Positions 36,601 through 47,825 of a stretch of DNA of 64,000 nt are shown piece by piece. The first letter of the stretch is position 1, and each line of letters opens with the position of its first letter. The position numbers were made by a program, and so were the translations under genes. A model generated the notes under the pieces. It worked only from the letters and a program-made list of their open reading frames with translations. It had not been told where the DNA came from and did not search any database. Location: positions 372,082 through 436,081 of the forward strand of contig JAVTLE010000011.1 of assembly GCA_033439295.1 (NCBI GenBank), in the 5' to 3' direction. The DNA is from Deuterostichococcus epilithicus. Lineage: Eukaryota > Chlorophyta > Trebouxiophyceae > Prasiolales > Stichococcaceae.

Positions 36601-37979
36601 GGTGTCCATCAGCGTCGCGAAAATTCAGTGGCAGGAACTGCCCTACATGTCACAGAGGATTCCAGAACACCCATGTTCAACAGTTGCATTTTGCGTTATT
36701 GGCGCATTTGGATTCATGATGTACATGATCCAGCTCGGGGGATGGACACTGACCGTTGAGATTTTCAAACCGCGTTTGCATTCAGTCATATTGATACGCA
36801 GCAACTGTGGACTTGCCGTCATCGTGGACTCTGAGGCTGGTACAGACGCGCAGGCTGCAGATCGCTGCTCTTCGTTGCCGCCTGCTGCAACGGCTGAGCG
36901 GCTCCGTTGGCCTCCTCGGCGCCCATGATGGTGCACACACAGGTGCAGAGGTGCACGGCACACCCTCGCGAGCCTGCCAAGGCCTCTGCAGCAGACTGCC
37001 TCGCATGGCAACTGGCCCCTCGTGAGCTGGTCACACGACCAGTGTCTCAACGCACGGGATCAGATGAGATAACAAAGCAGACAATCAGTCACCAGAAGCT
37101 TTCCTTTATCAGGACATGTTGCAAAGATGCTGCTGCACATTTTCCACCTTGGCAGCTGGTGCTGCATGCTGGTGCAGATTAGGACGGGCTAATTTCTCAC
37201 TAACTCGACGGCTGCAGAGCCAGCAGGCATACAACCTGTTGCTGTTCACGGCTGCAGCGTAGTGCATCGATATCAGGCTGGCTACTGGCCAATAGATGCT
37301 GCAGCCGCGCAGCTGCTGTTGTTCATCCACAACAGCATTCATCTGGCAACAGGCCTGACGACCAGCAGAGCCGGACCTGGGAACTAACAGCCATCACATT
37401 GAATCAGCAAATGTGCGCTGCGATGCGTTGAAAGGGCAACAAGATCGCTGGGGCATAGCACAAGGTCACCCTCGCTGCGATGTCGTGGCTGCTGCCTCGA
37501 CTGCGATCAGGTACCGTCCGCCTCAGTGCCTGCAAGCATGGCTTGCCGACGCTTCGGAGCGGCTGCGAAGAGCTTTTACGGGCGTCGCGGCTGGAGCCAC
37601 TGACAGACGGGCAGGCAACATGTGGTGCAAGCGGCACCCAGCTGCGGCAGCAAGCCAGCGACAGCGCGGGCAAATTTGGCGAGGGAGGCGAAGGAGGTGA
37701 GATTGGACCCTGTAATAAAGCAGTGTGCAAGGACTGCATCCATGACGTATCATGCGCATCTGATGAAATGCGGCTGAAAGCACAGGCCGAGCTTTCTGGA
37801 GAACTGGCCGCTGCACTCTCAAGTTGTCTCACTCCATGAACAATCACAGCTTCTTTTGCTTTGTCAAACCTCAAGATCCTGCGGGCAACATCTGCGATAT
37901 GTGGCTCCACTGCGCAGCCTGCCACGGTCGCATGTCACTAGGCGGCACAGCAATTGCGAATTGATGATCACATCGGGAC
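36601..37979. other. Divergent intergenic region between HisG and bS18 genes
   Basis: No exon is firmly supported. It lies between two genes read in opposite directions and so should hold both promoters. A short transit-peptide exon of HisG may be hidden here. Confidence 0.4.
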
Positions 37980-40207
37980 ATGTCCGGTCCGCAATGCAAA
38001 CGCCTTCTGCCCTGTGCAGACGCACGGTCGCGCCGCACGCGATGGCGCCAGTGGGCGGAGGAGCAGCTGGATCGACTGCCGGCGGATGCGCCGGCGCCCG
38101 GCCCGCCGCCCGGCATGAGCCCGGAGGTGGCCGCGGCGGCGGAGCGGCAGGAGCCCTTCCTGCGGCGGCCGCCGGGTTCCGCCGAGGCAGTGGCGTCCGA
38201 CTCCGACGCCCACGCCCCTGCAGAGGTGTGGGACCTCCATCGTTCACTTTTCCATCGTTCACTTTTCCATCGTGCACTGCAGTGTGGAGCAAGCCACATC
38301 TGGGGAAGGTCAGCAGCTGCACCGGCAGCAGCGGTCATTCCTCGCAGCCTCAGCCAGACACTCGTGAGCTGAGCACGAGTGTCTGCGTCCACAGCACATC
38401 GCAGGTCTGGCGTGTGCACACTTCGCACCACTGCATCGGCCCTTGCACGGTGCTGTGCAGGAGGCCATGGCAGCGGCCGAGGCGGACGCGGCAGACGACC
38501 GACAGGTCGCACATGCGGCTGCCGCGGCGCCGGCGCTGGCGCCAGACGGCCCCCGGGAGGCAGCCGTCGAGCCTGCCTCCGCCCTGCGCACCCTGGCGCA
38601 GCGCCTGGGGCTGTCAGACTCCCCGGCCGCCGCTCCGGCTGTGGAGCAGGCAGGCGCAGAGGCCGTCGAGGAGCTCCAGGCCGCAGAGCGCGTGGCGGCA
38701 GCCGAAGCACAGGTGGAGGCGAACCCCGGGGGTGTGGCGGCGGCCCTGCAGCAGCGGGACGACCTGCTGTCCGGTGACGGCGCTGCGACGGCGGTGTTGG
38801 AGGCGGGCGCCGAAAGCGCGCCGCCCGGCGAGCAGGGAGCGGCGGCGACGCCGCCGCCGGCGCAGCCGCCGGCTTCGGGCAGGCAGGCGTCCGCGGAGTG
38901 GGAGGCGTTCGTTGCCGCACAGGCCCCGCAGCAGCAGCCACACGCAGGTGTGTGTGTATGTGCCACACAGCAGATGGTTCTGCCGCGCACACGGGCTGCT
39001 GCCAGCATCACGGAGACGACCAGCGCCTGCGTATTGTGCAGCTAGCATGGCAGAACTCGCAAGGTCGGAGCTTGTGCCAGGCACATCACGCTTCTGACAT
39101 GCCAGCCAGAAGCGCGCAGGCAGCTGGTCGGCCCCTGGATGGCTGACGATGCCTGGACCGACTTGTCGTTCCTCACTTTCAAAACTTTCACCGCAGACGC
39201 GCTGCGGGAGGCGGGGCTGCCGCCGCACCGCCGCGCCTTCCGCGGCGAGAGCGGCGAGGGCNCGCCGGGGGCGACGCGCCCGAACCCGTCCACCGGCTAC
39301 GCCGCGGTCGGCTCCGGCGGCGAGCGGCCGGTGCCGCATGCGCCGCCGCGGCTGCACCCCACCCGCGACTTTTTTCCCGGCCAGTTCTACCGCCCGGCGG
39401 TGCGTGCCGGCTCAGTCTGCCTTTGCCCCCCCTGCCTGCAACCCTCCTCACCTCCTTCACTCAAAGATTTCCGCCCGCTGCCCCTCGCCATGCGCAGGAG
39501 CCTGACACCGTTCTGTTTGCTGCGCCATGCACCCGGCCTGGTAAGGCTGTTGCAGGCCATCATGTGCCGCTTGATGCCAGCCCGAAGTTGATTTGGATCT
39601 GGTTCTGCGCCTCAACAGACTCTGCTTGGGCATGTCCTCGAACGGTCCGCCGAGGTTGTTCGCCGAGCTTCCGGCGCCTCCCGTGCTGCAGGACCTGAAC
39701 CCTTTCGCGCCGGCGGAGACCAGCCAGTACGCGCCCTACTCGCGCGGCCTGCAGCAGGCGATGCCCAGCGGGGCGGAGGCCGCTGCCGCCGCCGACTTCC
39801 GCAATGTCGCCTTCCTGGCACGCTTCATGACGGAGACGGGGCGCATCGTGCCGCGCCGCCGCACGCAGCTGCAGGCAAGCAAGTTTGCAGGGCAGCGCCC
39901 CACCACCGGCGCCTGTGTTGCCAGCCACCACCGGTTGCCATGCCAGCTTATTAGTGCCTGCCTGCATCGCAACAACGCCAGCGTCCTGTGTATGCTGTGC
40001 TCAGCCTGCTCCTGACACTGCCGCCGGTTGCTGACGTTGCAGGCGAAGATTCACAGAAAGGTGGCGCGCCAGATTAAGGTGGCCAAGGCCATGGGGCTGG
40101 TGCCCATCAGCTCTCGGCCATCGCTGCAGCCGCCGCCGCCGCCGCGGCGCGCCAGCCCCGCTGCCGCGCGCAACTCGCACAGTGCCGCAGCGGCGCCCGC
40201 AGAGTGA
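37980..40207 (+). CDS. Organellar (probably mitochondrial) small-subunit ribosomal protein bS18
   Basis: A component of the 30S-type platform next to bS6. Exons: 37980-38225, 38461-38947, about 39130-39398, 39581-39874, 40043-40207 (TGA). The C-terminal two exons carry the bS18 core: NVAFLARFMTETGRIVPRRR, then across the junction KIHRKVARQIKVAKAMGLVP. Upstream lie DLNPFAPAETSQYAPYSRG and HPTRDFFPGQFYRP. The intron before the last exon is GC-AG (CTGCAG then GCAAGC). The product is about 490 residues, far longer than bacterial S18 (about 75); the extension is Ala/Pro-rich. Plastid S18 is normally plastid-encoded in such algae, so a mitochondrial protein is more likely. The junction from exon 2 to exon 3 is unresolved, and an N at 39262 sits in exon 3. 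Confidence 0.8.
38237..38276 (+). repeat. 15-bp tandem repeat in the first intron of the bS18 gene
   Basis: The unit ccatcgttcactttt recurs about 2.7 times, starting 11 bp after the splice donor. Confidence 0.85.
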
Positions 40208-41879
40208 GGCGCTGCCTGGCGGCACAGCAGCGGCTGTGCACAGCCTGGGAGCTGCTGCTGGTCCTCCGCTGTTGATAAAAAAGCCGGGTGGCGTGGCCGC
40301 TGGTCTCCCCCCACAGTGTCCCTGCTTGGTCAGAGCAGAATGGTTGCTGTCACCTGTTTTGGGTGGCGGTGAGCTAGGTCAGTGCGCCCATTCAACCAAT
40401 CGTGGAGTGCAGGTCGTCGATCCACACGACGCCCTGTATAGATGAGGCTATACCGTCCGTTCAGAAGCTTCATGGAAAGGTAGAGCGAAATTTTCCACCA
40501 TCAACCCTGACGCAGGCCGCCTGCCCGTCTCAAGGTTCCTTCTCGGAACTGTGACTTTGTCCGTGCCTACCGGTAGGAACAGAATCGGTCTCCGGCCGCA
40601 ATTCGCAGTTCTTGTCCGGTCCTCCTCCAATGTTGTCTATGGCCACCACTTTTTTGGACGCTGCTGCCACCGCAGCAGCCGCCCATTACCACGTCTTCCT
40701 TCGTGATCATGGATGCTGCAGCGCATTTCTCCACTGCCCAAGTGCCCAAGTTCTCGCCATGCAGTTCCAGTACAACATTGGCGGATTCTAGCATATTGCA
40801 GGATTAGAATGTGGATGTCTCTCTCAAACCCTTCATCATGTCACTCAAATTTGCAAGTTATTTGGTCCTCTCGCCCCTCTGCTTTCTTCGGTCACCAAGA
40901 CGATCACGAGGCCTCAGGCGCTACTGCAAGGCACCCATTCTCAGCGCACCGAAAATTGCTCTCGCCAGAGTCTGAAACAGTTGAGCGTCAAGCTCCTCCT
41001 GATGCGAGGCTGGTAGCTAGGCAGTGGCCGGCTGCCGCAGACACCGAATGTGAAGCTAGGCTGCTGTCGTTGGCAGCGCGTCAGGTCCCATTGGCGGCCC
41101 GGCCGTGTTTCAGTGGCAGCGCCGCATCCGAGCGGCCCCCCTCGACGACAAGCGGCGCCATCTCGGTCTCTGCGCCCCGTGCCCACCTGTTGCCGCTGCC
41201 CACGTCACGCTGCCGGCGCCGCCCCGCCTGTGCCGCGTCGGCATCGCCGCCACCGCCGTCGAGTCGCCCTGCCAGTGGCGCAGCAGGCCGATCACCCCTC
41301 ACACAAAAACGTCTCCAATACGTTCGGAACTTCACAGCACCAGGCTCTCGAGGCAGTGAGCAGACGTCAAGACAACACCTGCTTGACTGGCGGCGTGTCC
41401 AGGCGCAGGTGCCGGGTCTGACGATCCTGAACAGACGATGCATCAAATCTTCGAGGCCCCAAATGAAACACCATCTGAAGAGAATCACAGCCACACCTGG
41501 TCGGGGTACCCGAATCCGCCCGCCTGGTTACACTGCGGCTGCTGCGGACCATGCGCCTGCCCTCCATATGGGGCAGTCTCCCCATACAGGCTGCCAGCAC
41601 ATCACCCGTGGTAGCCCTGTGGCACAAGACAACTTAGGACCTGCTGAGAAACTACCAACGAAACGTTTGCTGGCCCACCCAAACTGGCAGCGTCAAATCC
41701 ATATTTCCGAGTTCGCAAGCTGCATGCCTCCTCGTCTCCGAGCAGTCCCCAGCTCAAGGCCATTGCATGGTGTCGCACTGCATGGTGCCGCATCTGCCTG
41801 CTGGCGCTTCTGGCACGAAGCAGCAGGCATCAGCGCCCAGCAGGGCAGCGCAGACGCAAAACGGGGCGGCGCATCCTGA
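40208..41879. other. Convergent intergenic region, no supported gene
   Basis: This lies between the end of bS18 (plus) and the end of the unidentified minus-strand gene. A long plus-strand open frame at 40713-41879 has no recognisable domain and ordinary low-information composition. The GC-rich part at about 41040-41300 could hold further minus-strand exons, but I cannot join them by phase. Confidence 0.35.
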
Positions 41880-42840
41880 TCAGCGTTCAAAGCTCACCGC
41901 CGGGTCGAAGTCCTGCGACTCGAAACCCGCCATCCGCTTGAGTTGGTCCAGCGCCTCCGACTCTCCTGCACGCATGGCGCCGACACCAGCCGTCTGCGGC
42001 GGCGCTTGGCCAGGACTGTGCAGGGCCCAGCATGGTAGACGCAGGTGAGGTGCATTCCTTGCAGTCGCAGCTGCGTGGCCACCTGCATGTGCAATCGGCT
42101 GGTCATGCATTCACCAGGTCCGTACCATTCCTGCGCCACATCACCCACCACCCCCTGCTCAAGCGAGGTACGTAGGCTCACCTCTGCGGTCTCCGGGGCG
42201 CCGTGCAGCGCGGAGGGAATCTCCGCCGTGCCGCCGCGGTCTCCGGGGCGCAGCGTCTCCACACAGTACTTGACCCCGAAGTCTGGGTCCGCCTCATCCA
42301 GCGCCATGTGCGGCCTGCCGGCATTGCGGTGGGAGGGTGCTGGGATCAGAGGGGAGTACACTCGACGCCAGAGGGAATCTCCGCCGTGCCGCCGCGGTCC
42401 CCGTGGCGCAGCGTCTCCACACAGTACTTGACCCCGAAGTCTGGATGCGCCTCATGCGGCGTTAGGTGCGACCTGTGGGTGCAGAGGGAGGTATGCACCA
42501 TGCAAGGAGGCAGCGAGGTGTTCGTGTCACGGGGCCCTGCATCTTTGCAGAGTCATCGGGACACCCTGGACTGTGCCAACCACTGCGGCAATCGGAGGCG
42601 TCAGGCAAACCATTTGCTGTGGGTGCAGGGTATCCAGAACAGGAGCCGGCACATTGTGCGGCAGAGAGTCCGCGTGCTGCGCATGGCGCGATGCTTGGGA
42701 TGGCCGAGGCCTGTCCACGTCTCACCGCAGGGCGCCTGGCACAGCGTGTAGTTGCGGTTCCATGAGCGCAGGTTACCGTCGCTGCTGCCGCCCCCGCCCT
42801 CGCCGCTGCCGATCAGGCTTTCCCGCTCCTCTTCCGCCAT
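41880..42840 (-). CDS. Unidentified small protein
   Basis: Pieces of a real gene of unknown function. Exon 1 (42840-42726) starts MAEEERESLIGSGEG and ends with donor GTGAGA. Exon 2 (42314-42182) contains DPDFGVKYCVETLRPGDRGG. The last exon (about 41960-41880) reads LDQLKRMAGFESQDFDP and ends at TGA. The phase between exons 1 and 2 does not match, so an extra exon or a different acceptor is likely. Alternatively, splicing at a GTGAGC donor at 41897 would extend the gene leftward. Exon 2 is supported as coding by its near-copy in the neighbouring intron. I do not recognise the family. Confidence 0.5.
42368..42472 (-). repeat. Intronic echo of the 5' end of exon 42314-42182
   Basis: About 105 bp repeat the acceptor-side part of exon 2, 158 bp upstream of it and in the same orientation. 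The copy keeps DFGVKYCVETLR, a CACAG acceptor and the run up to AEIPS, with a few substitutions. Confidence 0.93.
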
Positions 42841-43992
42841 GCTGGTCCCGCTGCAGGGGGCCGCCCCCAAGCTGAATTGCGAGCCAACTGCTGGCCGCAC
42901 AGGGCTTGCGACTGGGGTTCCGCCCTTAGTCGCTGCCGCTGCGCCGCGGCATCGCCGCTGGCAGGCAGCTGCCACAGGGCCGAGGGCACAAGCGCCTCTT
43001 CAACAGCAGCGCCAGCTGTGCGATAGGATGCTGGGCTTGGCTGCCGGCCGCGCAGCAGCGGACGCGGCACCCTCACTGCCGCAGGCTGTGTCGTCAGGTG
43101 TGCTCAGAGCTGCGCTGTCAGCGCCAATAATCGGGCATGCTGGAGCGGCGATCGCAGCACACCCGCGGGCTGGTCCAACTGCGGCAGCGCCCACGCCACC
43201 AGTGCAGCGTCCGGTGCACTGCGAGTCCGGCTGAATCACTTATATCAGTTCAGTGCAAAACCCTTTTGCTTGCTAGGATTGATTGGCTGGCACCAAAGAA
43301 AGACTGCGTATGTGCATAATCAAACTCACAGGTGGGGCTGCCGACTGGCGCAGCTGCAGGATCTTGTGTGCTGCAGACCTTATTGATCAGCAAAAAAAAC
43401 ACAGGTTTGCAGTCACCGAGAAGCCTTGTACTTCTGTTCGAACTCAACAGCATAGGATGCAACTGACTCGCGGACTAATCGCAGGGCGCGAAGCAAGCGC
43501 TGCTGTCAGTGCTAATACATCTGAATTGCAAGCAGATTGTTTCAGCCCGTTTGATGGAACTCTCCTGTACTTGTGGTGGTCACGTGCCATCCGCAGGTGG
43601 CATTATGGCAAGCTCGAGATAGGTTGCCACAACTGCCTTTGGCCGTCTGCCCAGATTGCGTTGCTTTCGTTCCGAATCAGTCAGATCGCATCAGCACGCT
43701 TGTCGCTGCGCACCATTGCAATTTGGAGGCTTCAGACAAACCTCAGACTGGTGGTTGCTCAGGCATACTTACTCCTCAGTATGGTTCAGGTGTCGTGATG
43801 ATCATCATTGCAAACTGCTCCGCAAGCTCGCAGTCTCGCTTCGGACTGACAAGCATTCGCCCTGATAGCGTTGCACATGGGCAGTATTGCAGCAGGCGCA
43901 AGTACGGCGTGCTTTGGTTTCCAGCTGCAGCATGTTCGCCGAGCAGGTCAGCCAGCGCACATGACGCCAGCTATCCTCCACTGCGCACAACT
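42841..43992. other. Divergent intergenic region (unidentified gene / DHQS II)
   Basis: No exon supported. It should contain both promoters and 5' UTRs. The sequence turns clearly AT-richer between about 43230 and 43900. Confidence 0.45.
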
Positions 43993-46900
43993 ATGGCAGC
44001 CACGTCCCGATCGCGCGGCACACGCCACCCACAGTGGTCAGCTGCGCCGGAGGCCGCGTCCGGCGGCTCGCCGCCTTCTGGCGGGCCCTGCGGCAACCAC
44101 CCCAAAGACGTGTGGGTGCAGACCACCAACAAGGTGAGATACTTCCCCTTGCTCATGCGGGTGCACATGCAAGCTTCTCCCCCATGTTGCATATGGTGAT
44201 GGCGCTCCCCTGGCAGACGGACGACAAGCACAGCACTGCAGGTACCTTGGCGAAATCTTTGCCGTTGCCTTCTGCCAGGCCGTGTTCACCGCTGCCGTGG
44301 AGGCTGGGGTCCAGCACTTCGTTTTCGGCCGCGACAGCCTACAGCTCGCGGAGGATTGGGGGCGGATTGCCGCAATCCCGCACACGCTGTGGCTCTCGGA
44401 GGCCGGGGCCAGAGGGCTGCAGACCATCACGGAAGGCACCGGCGACAGCGAGGTTAGCGTCGAACATGAAGTGCGCGGCGCAGCCGCCGAGTGGGGCTGT
44501 GGCAGCAGGGCGTTGCCAGGGAGGATTTGCCAGGCCGCCCCCTGCGGGGCCGCCTGCTTACGGTGCACCTGTCAGAACTGTCACCTGCTGCCACCATTTG
44601 GGATCTCAGAAACATGAAGTGCATGGTGAACCCTGTCCAGGAGTTCTGGTCGAAGTGCTGGCGCTGCCTCCTGCACAGACTCTCGCGGCGGTCGTGGGCA
44701 GCGTGGCCAGCAGGACAGATGTGGAGGCGCTTGCAAAGCTGGCCGGTGACCCGGTGCTGCCAGCGGTCGTGATGGACGCCTCGGACTGGCAGAGCATCCC
44801 CGCAGAGAACCTGGTGGCCGCGTTCCAGGCGCGCGCGCAGACCGTTGACACTTCCCCCTGATCGATGCTACCTGGCTGGCAGGCCCCAGGCTTAGACGCA
44901 ATCCCTTGACAAATTGTCCCTCAGCACCTCGGCCAGGTCCTGCCTGACGCAAATGCGATGCGGCTGCAGCATGATTCACTAGTCGGACCGCTGCTGTGAG
45001 TGCTGCTGCATCGTGAGACTTGGACAGCAGGTCCGGAGCCGCTCAAGCCTTGGTGCTCAGGTGCAGGGCAGCGGCGTGCGGCTCATGGCGACCGCGGTTT
45101 GCGCGGCAGATGGCCGCATGAAGCTGGAGGCGCTGGAGGCGGGCGTCGGCGGCGTGCTCCTGCGCACCGACGACCCTCTTCAGGTTGGTGGTTTTGGCGC
45201 ACTATTGAAAAAAAATCATCGTAAACACGAGGAGCTGGAGGCGCTGGAGGCAAGCGTCGGCGGCGTGCACCTGCAACACCGGCGACCCCCTTGCAGGGTC
45301 GGCTGTTCCGATCAACAATGCCTGTTCTGTGAATGTGAAGGGGAACCATCACGGAACGCCACAGAAGCTTCTCTGACAGCAGAAGCTGGGGGCAATGCGT
45401 GAGCGGCGCACACCTGCGCACCGGCGATCCACTGCAAGTGACCCAGTGTCCTAGGCATTGCATGCCCGGAGGAGTGGCCACGGCCCGTGTGTGAATATCC
45501 GAGGGGAAGACGAAGCAGTGCGTCAGCGGCGTCACGCACCGGCGACCCCATGCATGTGTCCTTGCGCGGTATCAGCATGCAGAACAAGCTGTGGACGGTG
45601 CTGCGGAGACCCGGGGCGCTGCAAAGCCTGGGCGGACGCTGCCCTGCTATGACCAGATGCTGTGCGTGCTCTCAAACCGTCTGTTCCTGGCATTCAGGAA
45701 ATGGAGCCTGAGCTTTGCCGCCACCTTGCAGGCGCGGGAGCTGGCGGCCTACGTGAAGCGGCTGGCCGAGCAGGGCGCTGAGCGGCTGCAGTACGAGGTC
45801 GCCACCGTCACGCGGATGCAGCCCGTCGGCATGGGCGACAGGTCAGTGCGCTGGCTGCACTGCAGGCCGCGAATGCCATCCTGGCCAGCCAGACAGGTGG
45901 TGGCCGGTGCCTTCTGTGCGGCCATGTTGCTGGCACTCCGTCGATGTCGCCTGGCGCCGCAGCGAAACGGGCCATGCTGCGCTTTGCATGCTGTGCGCAC
46001 TGCGCAGATGCACTGGGCCGCCCCTGCCACTCTTCAGGGCTGCGAAATTCAGTCCGACAGCCAGGTCTTCAATTACCGGTGTTTGGGAAACTTCCGTCTG
46101 CTTTCTCCCGCAGGGTGTGCGTGGACCTGTGCAGCAACATGGTCCCCGGGGAGGGCCTGCTGGTGGGCAGCTTTGCGCGGGGCCTGTTCCTGGTGCACTC
46201 CGAGTGCGCCGAGTCGGCCTACATCAACACCCGCCCCTTCCGCGTCAACGCGGGCCCGGTGCGTGTTTCTTGGTGAGGACAAAGGTGCCTCCCCGCCGTA
46301 GCCATTCCATGCGAGGAGCCGCTGGTGCGCCGCGGGGTCGAGAAGGTTGCTGGCTGGCGGCGCTCCCGTAGCGTCACAGCCGATGCCGCTTCCGAGGCAT
46401 GGTTTGTTGGCATGCAGCTGCCGAGCGCCTCCTGCATCAGCTGGCGAATCCTTGCACTCTTGATCCCACTGGAGGCTCCTCCCAGACTGAGAGCCCCTGC
46501 CGTCCTCTCCTGCGCCAGGTGCACGCCTACACGAGGGGCGAGGCCGGCAGGACGGCCTACTTGGCAGAGCTGGCCAGCGGGCAGGCGGTCTCCGTTGCGG
46601 ACGCCGCCGGGCGAATGCGAACCGCCGTCGTCGGGCGCGTGAAGGCAGGGCCTCCGGCCCCTCCTGACACACTCCTGCATGTCCGGTGTGACTGCCAGGA
46701 TGTGGGAAGACCACATAACAGGAGCAATGTGCCCTCTGCTTGCGCACCGTCGAGGCTGCGCGCCTCTGCCGGCGCCGCCTCCGAGGCTGCCTTTTCGCTG
46801 TGCCTCCCTGGGAGGGGAATTAGATGTCTGATCGACCCATCAAAATGTTTGAAGCTTTTCCTTGCTGACCCTGCCAGGTCGAGACGCGGCCGCTGACGCT

Positions 46901-47138
46901 GGTGGAGGCCACCACGGACGATGGCTGCACCTTCAGCACGCTGCTCCAGAATGCGGAGACGGTCCGCCTGGTGGGTCCCGCCGACGGCAGGCCCGCTGGT
47001 GCGGCGGCGAACCCGCAGGGCTGGCAGGCAACCTCGGTGTCGCAGCTGGCGGAGGGGCAGAGCCGCGTGTACGTCCTTCGGCAGGGCGCCGCGCGCCACA
47101 CCGGCATCGCCATCCAGGAGAGCATCGCTGAGCGGTGA
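43993..47138 (+). CDS. 3-dehydroquinate synthase II family protein (archaeal/plant type)
   Basis: In archaea this family makes 3-dehydroquinate for the shikimate pathway; plants carry a homologue of unproven role. Exons: 43993-44133 (WVQTTNK), 44279-44452 ([17 protein letters not shown]), 44641-44828 ([20 protein letters not shown]), 45061-45183 ([19 protein letters not shown]), 45732-45841, 46114-46258 ([20 protein letters not shown]), 46519-46644 (RTAVVGRVK), 46878-47138 ([27 protein letters not shown]). Phases agree from exon 3 to the end; the link from exon 2 to exon 3 is off by phase, so a mini-exon or other splice site is missed. The introns after exons 3 and 7 appear to start with GC. 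The intron after exon 4 holds a series of echoes. The N-terminus may be extended by a transit peptide. Confidence 0.9.
45229..45555 (+). repeat. Three successive intronic echoes of the 3' end of DHQS II exon 45061-45183
   Basis: The exon end [20 protein letters not shown] recurs in the following intron at 45229-45296 (longest, [14 protein letters not shown]), at about 45397-45437, and at about 45510-45555, each shorter and more diverged. Spacing between copies is about 113-142 bp. Confidence 0.88.
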
Positions 47139-47825
47139 TGGGCACCCAGCAGCGGGAGCGCCCAGCGAGCGAGCGGCTGCTGGGCACAGGATTGCGGGAC
47201 CAGGTTCCACCTGGCGCCGGATGCAGGCCCAGTAGGGCTCCAGGTTGTGTGCAGGACACAGGTACCATGAGGCTTGTGCAAAATTGTAGGCACCGCCGCG
47301 ATTGCGAGGTGGCAATGAACCTGGAGTATTTGGGAATCCTTGGAAAGATTACCCACCTGCGCATCTGGTACTGCTGGGCAGGTTGTCGACACACAGCCCC
47401 TGAGCTTCACGCATACCAGCACGCCAAGCCCTGCTGGCCTCGAAGCAGGACGTCGACGATTGACCTCAGTATTGGTGTATATGGTGTAATTACTCCCTCT
47501 GCGGCGCCTCTAACAATTGAGACCGAGCAATTATAATCATAGCGCCACCCGAACAAATGTGGTGAATCGCTGTGCAAGAATTTGGTGCAGCACAAACGGA
47601 TGACAGCCTCAACACACCAATAGGACAAACAGATTCAGCTAATAGTAAAGCAGTCATTGGTGTCACGAAGCCAGGACACACCAGCGATGCTGCAGCATTG
47701 CATGCAGCTGAATCAATGACAATCGTTTGGTTCATCCTTCCCAGCACCACTCAGCTCAACTTCGCCACAGCTTGGCAGCCGCGGCGGCGTCGTAGAGCAG
47801 GACGGCAGCACTGCGGATTTTTTTT
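47139..47825. other. Convergent intergenic region (DHQS II / receptor-like kinase)
   Basis: This lies between two gene 3' ends and should hold both 3' UTRs. A TGTAA motif on the plus strand near 47485 is a weak polyadenylation candidate for DHQS II. No exon is supported. Confidence 0.4.

Noticed and set aside
40713-41879. 388-codon plus-strand open frame
   Set aside because: No domain, biased composition or splice support; long chance frames are common in GC-rich sequence.
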